Shown: positions 8,035 to 15,786 of the stretch, piece by piece | How the letters are laid out: each line of letters opens with the position of its first letter | Position numbering within the stretch: position 1 is the stretch's first letter | Assembly: GCA_029266615.1 (NCBI GenBank) | Contig: JAQSWN010000059.1 | Location: 1 to 37,925 of the forward strand | Source of the DNA: Polyangiaceae bacterium | GTDB taxonomy: Bacteria; Myxococcota_A; Polyangia; Polyangiales; Polyangiaceae | DNA length: 37,925 nucleotides | Direction of reading: 5' to 3' | Translations under genes and position numbers: made by a program | Notes under the pieces: model-generated | Seen by the model: the letters and a program-made list of their open reading frames with translations, nothing else | Databases searched by the model: none | What the model was told of the DNA's origin: nothing

Positions 8035-9492
8035 ATGCGCAAGCTCAGCCCTTCCACGTACCAGGCCTGGTGGGACCTGCACGCATGGGCGGGCGTCCTA
8101 GCGTCCCTCATCGCGTACGTGATGTTCTTTTTCGGCGCGTGGACACTCTTTCGAACGGAGCTCTACGCGTGGCAGGAAGCGCGCGGCCCCGTGCCCACCC
8201 TTTCGGAAGTCGATCGCACTCTGGATGCGTCCATCGCTTCCGGAGCGGTCGCGCCGCAAAGTATGCGCCTATTCTTGCCGGGACCGGCGTCAGCGGACTT
8301 CAGCCTCCAGTACACGGACGGTCTCGGGAAAGGTCGCAGCGCCTTCGTTCTCGCCACGGGTTTGGTCGAGGCTCGCTCCGACGCCGCCGACTTCTTGTAC
8401 GGCATGCACTACCTGCAGCCCCCTGATGCTCCGGCGTGGCTCTACGTCGTCGCGGGACTTGCGGCCGGACTGTTGCTGCTGATCCTCGTGACGGGGGTGC
8501 TCATCCACCTCCGCCACTTGCTGTCGCGAATGCACCAATTTCGGCCGGGAATGTCGCGGCAGGTGCTGTGGTCGGACGCGCACAAGGTGTTAGGTACGCT
8601 CGGCTTGCCGTTCGTAGCCGTGTACGCCTTCACGGGAGCGTGGATGGGCCTGGAGTCCGTACTGGGGACGGCGCTCGCGAAGTACGTCTTCCACGGGAAC
8701 GAAGCGGTCGCCGCGGTCGTTCAGTTCGGCCCCCCGACGCCGCACGTCCAGCCTGTTTCACGGCCAGGTACGCGGCTTCCACTCGCCGAGCTGCTGGCAC
8801 GCGCCCATGAGGTACCGCCTCCTCCGGGCGTTTTGGCCGAGCAAGTCGCGCATTGTCGCTCCGTTTACCTTCGTCATGTCGGTGACCATGAGGCCACCGC
8901 CGAGCTCCGCTGTGGTCCGGCGAGTGTTTTGCTCCGGCAACGCGACGGCAGCCGAGTCCCCTTCGAGCAGGCGCCGCCGCCGTTGGCGCAGAAGGTGAGC
9001 GAGCTGCCCTATGCGCTCCATTTCGTCGAGCAGGCGGGCATGCCGCTGCGCGCTCTCTATGCGGTGCTGACGCTGGCGGGCTGCCTCACGATCCTGACCG
9101 GCAACTGGCTCTGGCTCGAGCGCCGCACCGCCAATCGCGGCACCTGGCTCGTGCAGCGCCTCACGCTGGCCACGGGCGCGGGCTCGCTGGTGGCCAGCGC
9201 CGCCATGCTCCTCGCCAGCCGCGTCGCGATCTCCAGCAGCTTCGAGCGACACGTCTTCTGGTGGAGCTGGCTCGCCGCCGGGTCCGCTTGCTGCGTCTTT
9301 CGAGGAGCTCCGCGGCTCTGGCGAGCGGCGCTCGCGTTGGCCGGCGGCCTGTTCGTCGCGACCTCGTTGCCGGGGCTGACTCGCCTGAAACCAATGGGCG
9401 TGGACTTCGTGCTGCTCACCCTCGGTGTGGGCTGCCTAGCGCTCGGCTACGCGCTGAGGCGTGCTCGTGTTGGGAGGCCGCTTGTGGCTTGA
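8035..9492 (+). CDS. PepSY-type iron-regulated membrane protein (FoxB/PiuB-like)
   Basis: A 485-aa inner-membrane protein. It opens with YQAWWDLHAWAGVLASLIAYVMFFFGAW, the usual WxLHxxxG start of PepSY-associated transmembrane proteins. It has a periplasmic PepSY-like segment (LFLPGPASADFSLQY...), a second hydrophobic segment (WLYVVAGLAAGLLLLILVTG) followed by HLRHLL and SDAHKVLGTLGLPFVAVYAFTGAWMGL, and several C-terminal membrane segments. Relatives act in siderophore or haem reduction at the inner membrane during iron uptake. A Fur box precedes it and two small membrane genes follow with overlaps, as in proteobacterial FoxB-type loci. Confidence 0.85.
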   Translation: MRKLSPSTYQAWWDLHAWAGVLASLIAYVMFFFGAWTLFRTELYAWQEARGPVPTLSEVDRTLDASIASGAVAPQSMRLFLPGPASADFSLQYTDGLGKGRSAFVLATGLVEARSDAADFLYGMHYLQPPDAPAWLYVVAGLAAGLLLLILVTGVLIHLRHLLSRMHQFRPGMSRQVLWSDAHKVLGTLGLPFVAVYAFTGAWMGLESVLGTALAKYVFHGNEAVAAVVQFGPPTPHVQPVSRPGTRLPLAELLARAHEVPPPPGVLAEQVAHCRSVYLRHVGDHEATAELRCGPASVLLRQRDGSRVPFEQAPPPLAQKVSELPYALHFVEQAGMPLRALYAVLTLAGCLTILTGNWLWLERRTANRGTWLVQRLTLATGAGSLVASAAMLLASRVAISSSFERHVFWWSWLAAGSACCVFRGAPRLWRAALALAGGLFVATSLPGLTRLKPMGVDFVLLTLGVGCLALGYALRRARVGRPLVA

Positions 9493-9814
9493 GCTCATCG
9501 GCTTCGGCGCCGCGTGGCTGGCTCATGCCGCCTGGTACGCGGGACGTGCCAAACGCAGCCACCTTCTGGGCCGCGGCCGTAGGTCACGTTGGCTGCCCTG
9601 GCTCGCGGCGCCGCTCGTGCTCGTCACACTCGCGAGCTGGGCCGGCGCTCATGGCGCCTTGCTCGGCGCGTGCTTCGGCGTGCTTTCGCTCACGTCCGCG
9701 GCGAGCTTCAACGCAATTTTGGCGCCCTACAGCCCACGCGCGTTCCTGGTCGGGAGCGCCCTGGCGACGCTGATACTGGTCGTCGGTTTGGCAGGGTGGG
9801 CACATGGCGCGTAA
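9461..9814 (+). CDS. Small membrane protein, DUF3325-like
   Basis: About 110 aa with three hydrophobic segments (LIGFGAAWLAHAAWYAG, WLPWLAAPLVLVTLASWAG, ALLGACFGVLSLTSAASFNAIL) and the ending LAPYSPRAFLVG, a pattern like the DUF3325 proteins that accompany PepSY iron-uptake membrane proteins. It overlaps the end of the PepSY gene. The start is ambiguous: GTG at 9461 or 9467 lacks a ribosome site, while TTG at 9482 has GGGAGG a few bases upstream and may be the real one. The family call rests on context plus general pattern, so it is moderate. Confidence 0.6.
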   Translation: MLVLGGRLWLELIGFGAAWLAHAAWYAGRAKRSHLLGRGRRSRWLPWLAAPLVLVTLASWAGAHGALLGACFGVLSLTSAASFNAILAPYSPRAFLVGSALATLILVVGLAGWAHGA

Positions 9815-10070
9815 GCCCCGCAAGCAGCTGGCGCTCGAGCTTTCCGCCGCCTTGCTCGGCACGCTGCCGGTTGCTCTCTTTACGGGTTTGGCGCTCGCTC
9901 GGCTGGCTCCCCTGTCGGACCAGGGTCGCGCCGTCGTCGGGCTCTACGCGCCGTTGCCGCTGTACGCCGTCCTCGCCTGCCTTGCCGCGCGAATGCGCTG
10001 GAAGACGGCTTGGTTCGCCTGCGCTACGACGACGTTCGCGCTGGAGGCGGTGCTTCGCACCGTGAATTAG
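9804..10070 (+). CDS. Small membrane protein, DUF3649-like
   Basis: An 88-aa protein with a basic N terminus (MARKPRKQ) and about three membrane segments (LLGTLPVALFTGLALARLAP, GLYAPLPLYAVLACLAARM, TAWFACATTTFALEAVL). It overlaps the preceding gene by 11 bases and closes the Fur-controlled operon. DUF3649 proteins are common third partners of PepSY/DUF3325 loci; similarity here is in size, topology and position. Its precise role in iron uptake is unknown. Confidence 0.6.
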   Translation: MARKPRKQLALELSAALLGTLPVALFTGLALARLAPLSDQGRAVVGLYAPLPLYAVLACLAARMRWKTAWFACATTTFALEAVLRTVN

Positions 10071-10138
10071 CGCCGCGCGGGCGGCACGCAACCGCTCGCT
10101 CCATGTCATCCGAACGGTAGGCGGCGACCTAGCAAGCC

Positions 10139-10307
10139 TAGGGCGTGTCCTAAATTGGGATCGCTCGCGCGTGCCCGTAAACGTAAGCTCGACGCGCGGA
10201 TCGGGACCCCTCGAGACCCGACACCGCCTTAGATGATGCCGGGATGGCCGGTCGCTCGAGATGTGTTGGATCTTGAGACGGGCACGTGCATTCAGTGACA
10301 CGCCCTA
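10139..10307. mobile_element. MITE-like element with TA-flanked terminal inverted repeats
   Basis: The ends TAGGGCGTGTC (10139-10149) and GACACGCCCTA (10297-10307) are perfect 11-bp inverted copies. Inner motifs CGTGCCCGT (10170-10178) and ACGGGCACG (10278-10286) are also inverted. No coding sequence is evident inside. TA at both outer ends fits a TA target duplication as in IS630/Tc1-type transposition. The right end overlaps the TAG stop of the CorC-like gene; removing the element and one TA would still leave TAG. It could be the shortened remnant of an insertion sequence. No second copy is visible in the window. Confidence 0.5.
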
Positions 10308-11618
10308 ACTCACTACGGCCCGCGCCGCGGCGAGCCCGCTGATCCGCACCGACCGCACCCGGCGTGGCGACGCGTCTGCCACTTCCAAAGTGAGCCCGCT
10401 CGGAAGCGAGAGCTTGTCGCCCACGCGCGGCATGCGACCGGACAGTTGTAGGACGAGGCCGGCGAGAGTCGTGTAGTCCCCGTCGTCCGGCAGCTCCAGC
10501 TCGAGGGAGCGGTTGACGTCGCGAATGGCGGCGCTCCCGTCGACGAGCACGGAGTCGTCCCCGCTGGGACGAATGGATTCGAGCTGACCGACCTCGTGCT
10601 CGTGAAAGATTTCGCCCACGAGCTCTTCGAGCAAATCTTCCATCGTGACGATGCCGGACATCCCGCCGTGCTCGTCCACGACGATGGCGAACGGCAGGCG
10701 CCGCGAGCGCAGCTCCTTCAGCAAATCCACGGCTTTCTTCATCTCCGGGACGAAGAAAGCGGGGCGAATGATGTCGCGCAAGATGAGCAGCTGCTGCTCC
10801 CAAGCCACCGCGATGACGTCTTTGACGCTGAGGTAGCCGACCACGTTGTCGATGCTTCCGTCGTATACGGGCAAACGGCTGTGCGTCTGCTCGAGAAGCA
10901 CCCGACGTATCTCGTCCATGCTCGAGTCTTGGGAGATCGCCACGACGGTCTGGCGAGGCACCATGACCTCCGCGACCGTGAGCTCTGGGAGCGCGAGCGC
11001 GCGCGTGACGATCTCGGCCGCCTCCGGATGCACGGTGCCGGCTTCGGCCGCTTCTTCCACGAGCTGCGTGAGCTCGCCAGGGGAATGCCGCGCTTCCATG
11101 AAAGTCGTGCTGTCTCCGAACGGCTTGAGCAGCACGTTCGCGGTCGAGCTCAGCAGCCAAACCAGCGGCTTGGCGATCGTGGACAACATGAGCAGCGGCC
11201 GTGAGACGAGCAATGCGTAGCTCTCCGCGCTTCGGAGCGCGAGGGACTTGGGGACCAGCTCGCCCACCACGATCGACAGGAACGACACCGCGCTGACCAC
11301 GATCGCGAGCGCGACGCCTTCCGCGTGCTCCTTCAGCCACGGCGTCTGCGCGAGCAGCGGCTCGAGCCGCTCCGCGAGCGAGGAGCCCCCGAAGGCGGCC
11401 GCGGTGGCCCCCACGACGGTAATGCCGACTTGCACCGTCGCCAGGAAGGTCTCCGGCTGGGCGCGCAGGGCTAGTACCGCGCGCGCGCTACCCTTGCCCT
11501 GGGCCGCCAGCTCTTCGATGCGGTTCTTGCGCAGCGCCACCACCGCGATCTCGGCGCCCGAGAAGACCGCGTTGATCAGCACGAGGATCACGATGATGAC
11601 GATCTCGGTGACGATCAT
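10305..11618 (-). CDS. HlyC/CorC-family membrane protein (DUF21-CBS-CorC domains)
   Basis: A 437-aa protein of the hemolysin C/CorC family, linked to divalent-cation (Mg/Co) efflux or homeostasis. The order is canonical: an N-terminal DUF21 membrane domain ([39 protein letters not shown], and [21 protein letters not shown]), then paired CBS domains ([65 protein letters not shown]), and a C-terminal CorC_HlyC domain ([36 protein letters not shown]). The ATG at 11618 fits the usual family start. Its stop codon lies in the terminal repeat of the adjacent MITE-like element. Confidence 0.9.
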   Translation of the reverse strand: MIVTEIVIIVILVLINAVFSGAEIAVVALRKNRIEELAAQGKGSARAVLALRAQPETFLATVQVGITVVGATAAAFGGSSLAERLEPLLAQTPWLKEHAEGVALAIVVSAVSFLSIVVGELVPKSLALRSAESYALLVSRPLLMLSTIAKPLVWLLSSTANVLLKPFGDSTTFMEARHSPGELTQLVEEAAEAGTVHPEAAEIVTRALALPELTVAEVMVPRQTVVAISQDSSMDEIRRVLLEQTHSRLPVYDGSIDNVVGYLSVKDVIAVAWEQQLLILRDIIRPAFFVPEMKKAVDLLKELRSRRLPFAIVVDEHGGMSGIVTMEDLLEELVGEIFHEHEVGQLESIRPSGDDSVLVDGSAAIRDVNRSLELELPDDGDYTTLAGLVLQLSGRMPRVGDKLSLPSGLTLEVADASPRRVRSVRISGLAAARAVVS

Positions 11619-11816
11619 ACGAAGGTGCTCGCTTTCTGCGACGGATGCCGGGACGACGCAACCCGAGGTCCGCGGCCGAGCGTCCCCGCGCGGCGAAAAG
11701 CCTCACGGACGCCACACGTCGGGGGGCACCCGCGTCACATCGACCGTGTTTACGGCGGCGGCAGACCTGCGCGTGGGCCGACGGAAGCGCTGGACCAAAC
11801 GCTGCCCGGCACCGGG

Positions 11817-12785
11817 CTACGGCGCATCGACGTCGCGACGGGCGGTCGCGGGAGCGATCTCGAAGCTCTTCTTCAGGCGGTCGGTCGCGAGCTCCACGGC
11901 GTCCTTCGCGTCCGCGACGGCGGCGCCCATGCCAAAGAACTCGTGCGTCACTCCGGCGAAGGTCTTCTGCTCTACCGGCACCTCCGCGGCTTTCAACCTT
12001 CTCGCAAGGAGCTCACCGTCCGAGCGCAGAGGATCGATCTCGGCGTTGATGATGGTCGCCGCCGGCAACCCGGTGAGCTTGGCGTTGACCAGGTCCATGC
12101 GCGGGTCTTGAGCGTCGGCGGATGTGCGAAAGTACTGCTCGGTGAACCAAACCATCATTGCCTTATCCAGCGGCTTGGCGTCGCGATATTTGGCGTAGGA
12201 CTCCGTCGTCATCGCCGACCCCGCGACGGGATAGACGAATAGCAGGTGCACGGGCTGCCGCTCCTTTTGGTCGCGCGCGGCGATGGCGACATTGGCAGCG
12301 AGGTTCGCGCCCGCGCTCTCGCCTGCAACCGCGAGGCGTGGCGGGTCGCCGCCCATCGAGGCCGCGTTTTTGACGACCCACCGGTAAGCGGCGAAGGCGT
12401 CGTCGTGGGCAGTCGGGAACTTGTGCTCCGGCGCCTTGCGGTATTCGACCGATACCACGATCGCCTTCGCGCCATTGGCGAGCGCTCGCGGCGTGGCGTC
12501 GTACACGTCGTTGGTCGCGAGGGCGAAGCCGCCGCCGTGATAATAAACGATGATTGGTAGCGCCCCGTCCCCGTGCGGGGTGTAGACGCGCACCGGCAAC
12601 TTGGCGCCGCCAGCGGTAGGGATGGTGCGGTCGTGCACCTTCGCGACCGCCTCCGGAGCTACCGGTTTGCCCTGCTTCTTGAGCAGCGCCTTGACCGCGT
12701 CTGCAGGCGTCGGCTGCTTGCGCGCCTCCGCCGCCGTCAGAGTCGGAATCGGTTTGGGCTCCAGCCTTTGCAGCTCGGTCAACAC
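11817..12785 (-). CDS. Alpha/beta hydrolase, hormone-sensitive-lipase-type esterase
   Basis: A 322-aa cytoplasmic carboxylesterase. The HSL-family oxyanion motif HGGG is at 83-86, the nucleophile lies in GESAG (Ser157), the acid is probably Asp251 (EIDPL) and the base His281 (VTHEFFG). It has no signal peptide. The start is the only one available, a GTG at 12785, since an in-frame stop lies closely upstream; no strong ribosome site is seen. It is a standalone gene between the CorC-like gene and a 235-base non-coding gap. The substrate is presumably a short-chain ester; nothing nearby specifies it. Confidence 0.88.
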   Translation of the reverse strand: MLTELQRLEPKPIPTLTAAEARKQPTPADAVKALLKKQGKPVAPEAVAKVHDRTIPTAGGAKLPVRVYTPHGDGALPIIVYYHGGGFALATNDVYDATPRALANGAKAIVVSVEYRKAPEHKFPTAHDDAFAAYRWVVKNAASMGGDPPRLAVAGESAGANLAANVAIAARDQKERQPVHLLFVYPVAGSAMTTESYAKYRDAKPLDKAMMVWFTEQYFRTSADAQDPRMDLVNAKLTGLPAATIINAEIDPLRSDGELLARRLKAAEVPVEQKTFAGVTHEFFGMGAAVADAKDAVELATDRLKKSFEIAPATARRDVDAP

Positions 12786-13099
12786 CGCACCGGCCGCGGC
12801 CCGAGCGTCAGTGTGCTAGCGGGTGCTCAACGCTCGGGGGGGAACGGAGGCTCCAGAGGACGGGCTAGCCTTGAAGAACCAAGCTCGTCGACCACACGCG
12901 GCGCAGCGAACCGCGCGCTTGACGCCGATAAGGCGCTCCCACCACTTTCTTCGCGTTCGATAGACATCGCGACAGGAGCTGCACTTCGTCATAACCCGAC
13001 TGGGTTATAGCGCCGCGCCAGTATCCTGCCAGCGCCGCGAAGGCTACCAAGCCGTAGCGAATTGACTCGCCCGTGGCGGGCGCGCGTGAACTTTAAAAC
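12786..13099. other. Gene-free gap with a small hairpin
   Basis: No convincing gene is seen here. The only clear structure is a perfect 7-bp inverted repeat ATAACCC / GGGTTAT with a 4-base loop at 12991-13008, which could be an operator or a weak hairpin. Confidence 0.45.
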
Positions 13100-13132
13100 A
13101 GGTGGGTGAGATCACCCACCTAACTCACGCGC
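13082..13132 (-). terminator. Nested hairpin terminator after the SDR gene
   Basis: The core is a perfect 10-bp stem AGGTGGGTGA / TCACCCACCT (13100-13121). An outer 8-bp pair GCGCGTGA / TCACGCGC (13082-13089 and 13125-13132) encloses it. On the minus strand the core is followed by GTTTTAAAG. This is a good intrinsic terminator for the gene ending at 13125. Confidence 0.75.
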
Positions 13133-13889
13133 AGTAGATGCCGCCGTTGATGTCCAGCGTCGCGCCCGTAATGAAGCCGTCGTACTCACTGGCCAGGTAC
13201 ACCACCGCCCGCGCCACGTCTTGCGCCGAGCCACCGCGACCGAGCGGAATGCCGCGCACGGTCTCGTCCGCGCTCTCTTTGGTGGTGTGCGTGTCGTGGA
13301 AGCGCGTGCCGAGAATGAGACCCGGTGCGACCGCGTTCACGCGAACACCTTGCGGGCCGAGCTCGCCCGAAAGCGCGCGCGTCCAAGTGAGGACGGCCCC
13401 CTTCGTGCTCGAGTAGACGAGCGACCCGCCGTGCCCCCCCTTGCGACCGGCCAGCGACGCCACGTTGACGATACTGGAAGAGGCGTTCTTCACGAGCTCC
13501 GGCACCGCCGCGCGCGTCACGAACATCATCGTCGTGAGGTTGATGGCAATGACCTCGTTCCAGTAGGCAACATCGACCTCCGAAAGCTGACGGCGGCCGA
13601 CCAGCGACCCCGCGTTGTTGATGAGGACGTCTAGCCCGCCGAGCTGCTCGGTGGCGGTCCTCACTGCATCCGCGGCTCCGGCCTCTTGGCGCAGGTCCGC
13701 CTGGACCACGCTCGCTCGTTGGCCGAGCGACTTGGCTCTCTCCGCCAGCCGGCGCGGGGTCGCGTCGCTCTGAAAGTAGTGGAGGCAAACGTCGGCGCCA
13801 GCTTCGACCAGGCCTTCCGCGATCGCCGCGCCGATGCCTTGCGAAGCCCCGGTCACCAGCGCGCGCTTTCCCTTGAGTTTGTGCGTCAT
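13125..13889 (-). CDS. Short-chain dehydrogenase/reductase
   Basis: A 254-aa classical SDR oxidoreductase using NAD(P). The cofactor motif TGASQGIG is near the N terminus, then NNAG, the catalytic Ser in IVNVASLAG and Tyr-x3-Lys in VYSSTKG, and the C-terminal PGLILGTRF and GATLDINGG. The ATG at 13889 is chosen because it follows AAAGGA by 8 bases and begins just before the family start (MTHKLKGKRALVTG). It lies 55 bases downstream of the DJ-1-like gene in the same direction, so the two may be one operon controlled by the divergent LysR regulator. The substrate is unknown. Confidence 0.9.
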   Translation of the reverse strand: MTHKLKGKRALVTGASQGIGAAIAEGLVEAGADVCLHYFQSDATPRRLAERAKSLGQRASVVQADLRQEAGAADAVRTATEQLGGLDVLINNAGSLVGRRQLSEVDVAYWNEVIAINLTTMMFVTRAAVPELVKNASSSIVNVASLAGRKGGHGGSLVYSSTKGAVLTWTRALSGELGPQGVRVNAVAPGLILGTRFHDTHTTKESADETVRGIPLGRGGSAQDVARAVVYLASEYDGFITGATLDINGGIYCA

Positions 13890-13944
13890 GAAGCGATCCT
13901 TTGGCGCCTGAGTGACCGGCGACGGGGCATTCTGTGACCCGGCG

Positions 13945-14769
13945 TCATCGTGAGGACGCTCCGAGCAGCGCGACCATAGCCTTCGCCACACCGGAAGCGG
14001 AGGCCGGGTTTTGCCCCGTCACCAGCCGCTCGGACGTCACCACTTTTTCTTGCCAGAGTGGAGCGGGCTCGTGAATGGCGCCGAGCTGCACCAGTCGCGT
14101 CTCTAGCAGGAATGGCACGACTTGATCCAACCCGACCGTTCGTTCCTCTTCGTTGGTGAACGCGCTCACGCGCTTACCTTTGACCAGGGGCTCTCCGCTG
14201 CCGAGGCTCACGGCCACCAAGGCGGCCGGCCCATGGCAGACTGCGCCGACCACCCCGCCCGCCTCGTAGATGCGCTGCGCGGCGGCCGTGAACGACCTGG
14301 CGTCGGGGAAATCCCACATCGCGCCGTGACCGCCGGCGAAGAAGATGGCGTCGTAGCGCGACGCGTCCACCGTGCTGGAGGGGGGGCTTTGGGCGAGCAC
14401 CTTCTGCACCTGAGGGTCGGCCAAAAAAGCAGCCACGCCGGGATCTTTGCCGTCTACGCCGTCCAGCGGGACCTTGCCTCCGCGCACGGACACGATGTCC
14501 ACCGCATAACCCGCCTTGGTGAAGACGTCGTAAGGGTGCGCCATCTCCGGCACGTAAGCACCAGTGGGCTCGCCGGTGCTCCCCTTCTTGTCGTGACTGG
14601 TAACCGCCATCAAGATGCGCTTGTTCAGGGGACGTTCCTGCTTCGCTCCGGGCGGCGGGGAGGTGGACGCCGCCGCGTTGCCGGTGCTTGCACCGCCGGC
14701 CAGGGCCGTCCCGAGAACCGCGCCGAAGCCGATCAGAAGCGCGGCTCCGGTGAAATGGGTGTTGCTCAT
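13945..14769 (-). CDS. DJ-1/PfpI family protein with N-terminal hydrophobic leader
   Basis: A 274-aa class I glutamine-amidotransferase-like protein resembling the Hsp31/DJ-1 group. The nucleophile elbow is GAVCHGPAAL (Cys178, His179), and a conserved Glu lies in TGAYVPEMAHPYDVF (Glu75). FFAGGHGAMWDFPD is typical of the Hsp31-like branch, whose members act as glyoxalase III or chaperone. Unusually for this group, it has a hydrophobic N-terminal segment (ALLIGFGAVLGTALAGG), which suggests export or membrane anchoring. The ATG at 14769 is the first that gives this leader. It is divergent from a LysR gene and probably activated by it. Confidence 0.85.
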   Translation of the reverse strand: MSNTHFTGAALLIGFGAVLGTALAGGASTGNAAASTSPPPGAKQERPLNKRILMAVTSHDKKGSTGEPTGAYVPEMAHPYDVFTKAGYAVDIVSVRGGKVPLDGVDGKDPGVAAFLADPQVQKVLAQSPPSSTVDASRYDAIFFAGGHGAMWDFPDARSFTAAAQRIYEAGGVVGAVCHGPAALVAVSLGSGEPLVKGKRVSAFTNEEERTVGLDQVVPFLLETRLVQLGAIHEPAPLWQEKVVTSERLVTGQNPASASGVAKAMVALLGASSR

Positions 14770-14816
14770 GCCCGCACTATCGCGCCAAGCCGCACCCGGC
14801 GGTAGCGGTACCAATG

Positions 14817-14831
14817 GTGCAACATTTGTAC
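14817..14831. promoter_or_regulatory. Candidate LysR-type operator
   Basis: GTGCAACATTTGTAC is a near-perfect palindrome of the T-N11-A kind in the 75-base gap between the DJ-1-like gene and the LysR gene. LysR regulators commonly bind such sites in the divergent promoter they share with their target. Confidence 0.45.
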
Positions 14832-14844
14832 TATCTAGTTGTGA

Positions 14845-15786
14845 ATGACGGCGGCGATACTGGCGGGCTCGCTCCCCAATTTGGAAGCGTTTTGCCGCAC
14901 TTTCGAGACGGGCAGCTTCACCAAGGCGGCTCGGCTCATGGGGGTCACGCCCCAGGCGACGAGCCGAAGCGTGGCGCGGCTGGAGCAAGCGCTGGGGGCC
15001 ACGCTCTTTCTTCGCACCACACGCAGCCTCGCGCCGACTGTCTCTGCGCGTCAGTACTACGAGCGCTGCTCGCGCGCGTTGTCGCTGCTTTCGGACGGCG
15101 AACGAGCGCTGAGCGACGGAGACGAAACGGCGGAGGGGCTCGTGCGCATCAGCGCGCCCACTTCGTACGGCCACTACCGGCTGCTTCCTGCGCTCGCTAC
15201 CTTCGCCGAACGCTACCCCAAAGTGCGTGTGGACGTGAACCTATCCAACCGTAACGTCGACTTAATCAAGGAGGGGTTCGATCTAGCGATCCGTCGTGGA
15301 CTACTGCGGGACAAAACCCTCGTGGCACGGAAGCTCGGGGACTTTTCGGTCGGTGTCTATGGAAGCAGCGCCTACCTGGCGCGCCACGGCACTCCGAGCG
15401 CTCCGACCGACCTAGCCCGGCATCGTTGCATCACCTTCTCCATGCCCAGCTCCGGACGCGCTCTACCTTGGGCTTTCGCGGGCTCGCCGAGCTTCACCCC
15501 GGACGCTCGATACCGCTGCTCGGAGGACGTGCTGGGCGTCGTCACCCTGGCTCGCGCTGGCGTCGGCCTCATCCAAGTATTGGACTTCTTGGTCGAGGAG
15601 GACGTGGCGCGCGGCAACTTGGTGGAGGTGCTTCGCCCATACCGCGGCCCTTCCCGCCCCTTCACGCTCATCTATCCCAAGGTCGTGAAGGCGCCCGCGG
15701 CGGTGCGAGCGCTCTCGGACTTCATCGTCGCGCGTGCGCGCCGCGAGGGCGCAGCGCCGCCGCTCAGAGCGAGCCCGCGAGGCTGA
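14845..15786 (+). CDS. LysR-family transcriptional regulator
   Basis: A 313-aa LysR regulator. The N-terminal winged helix-turn-helix is clear: NLEAFCRTFETGSFTKAARLMGVTPQATSRSVARLEQALGATLFLRTTRSLAPT. The effector-binding domain begins near GLVRISAPTSYGHYRLLPALATFAERYPKVRVDV, in the style of the CrgA/PA0477-like subgroup. It starts with ATG at 14845 and is divergent from the DJ-1/SDR pair, which is its likely target. The 3' end overlaps the end of the convergent caspase-like gene by 23 bases. The inducer is unknown; given the DJ-1 partner, an electrophile or aldehyde is a reasonable guess. Confidence 0.92.
   Translation: MTAAILAGSLPNLEAFCRTFETGSFTKAARLMGVTPQATSRSVARLEQALGATLFLRTTRSLAPTVSARQYYERCSRALSLLSDGERALSDGDETAEGLVRISAPTSYGHYRLLPALATFAERYPKVRVDVNLSNRNVDLIKEGFDLAIRRGLLRDKTLVARKLGDFSVGVYGSSAYLARHGTPSAPTDLARHRCITFSMPSSGRALPWAFAGSPSFTPDARYRCSEDVLGVVTLARAGVGLIQVLDFLVEEDVARGNLVEVLRPYRGPSRPFTLIYPKVVKAPAAVRALSDFIVARARREGAAPPLRASPRG

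Noticed and set aside
12865..13050. 61-codon minus-strand frame in the esterase-SDR gap
   Set aside because: No homology-like pattern, no ribosome site and unusual composition; treated as non-coding.
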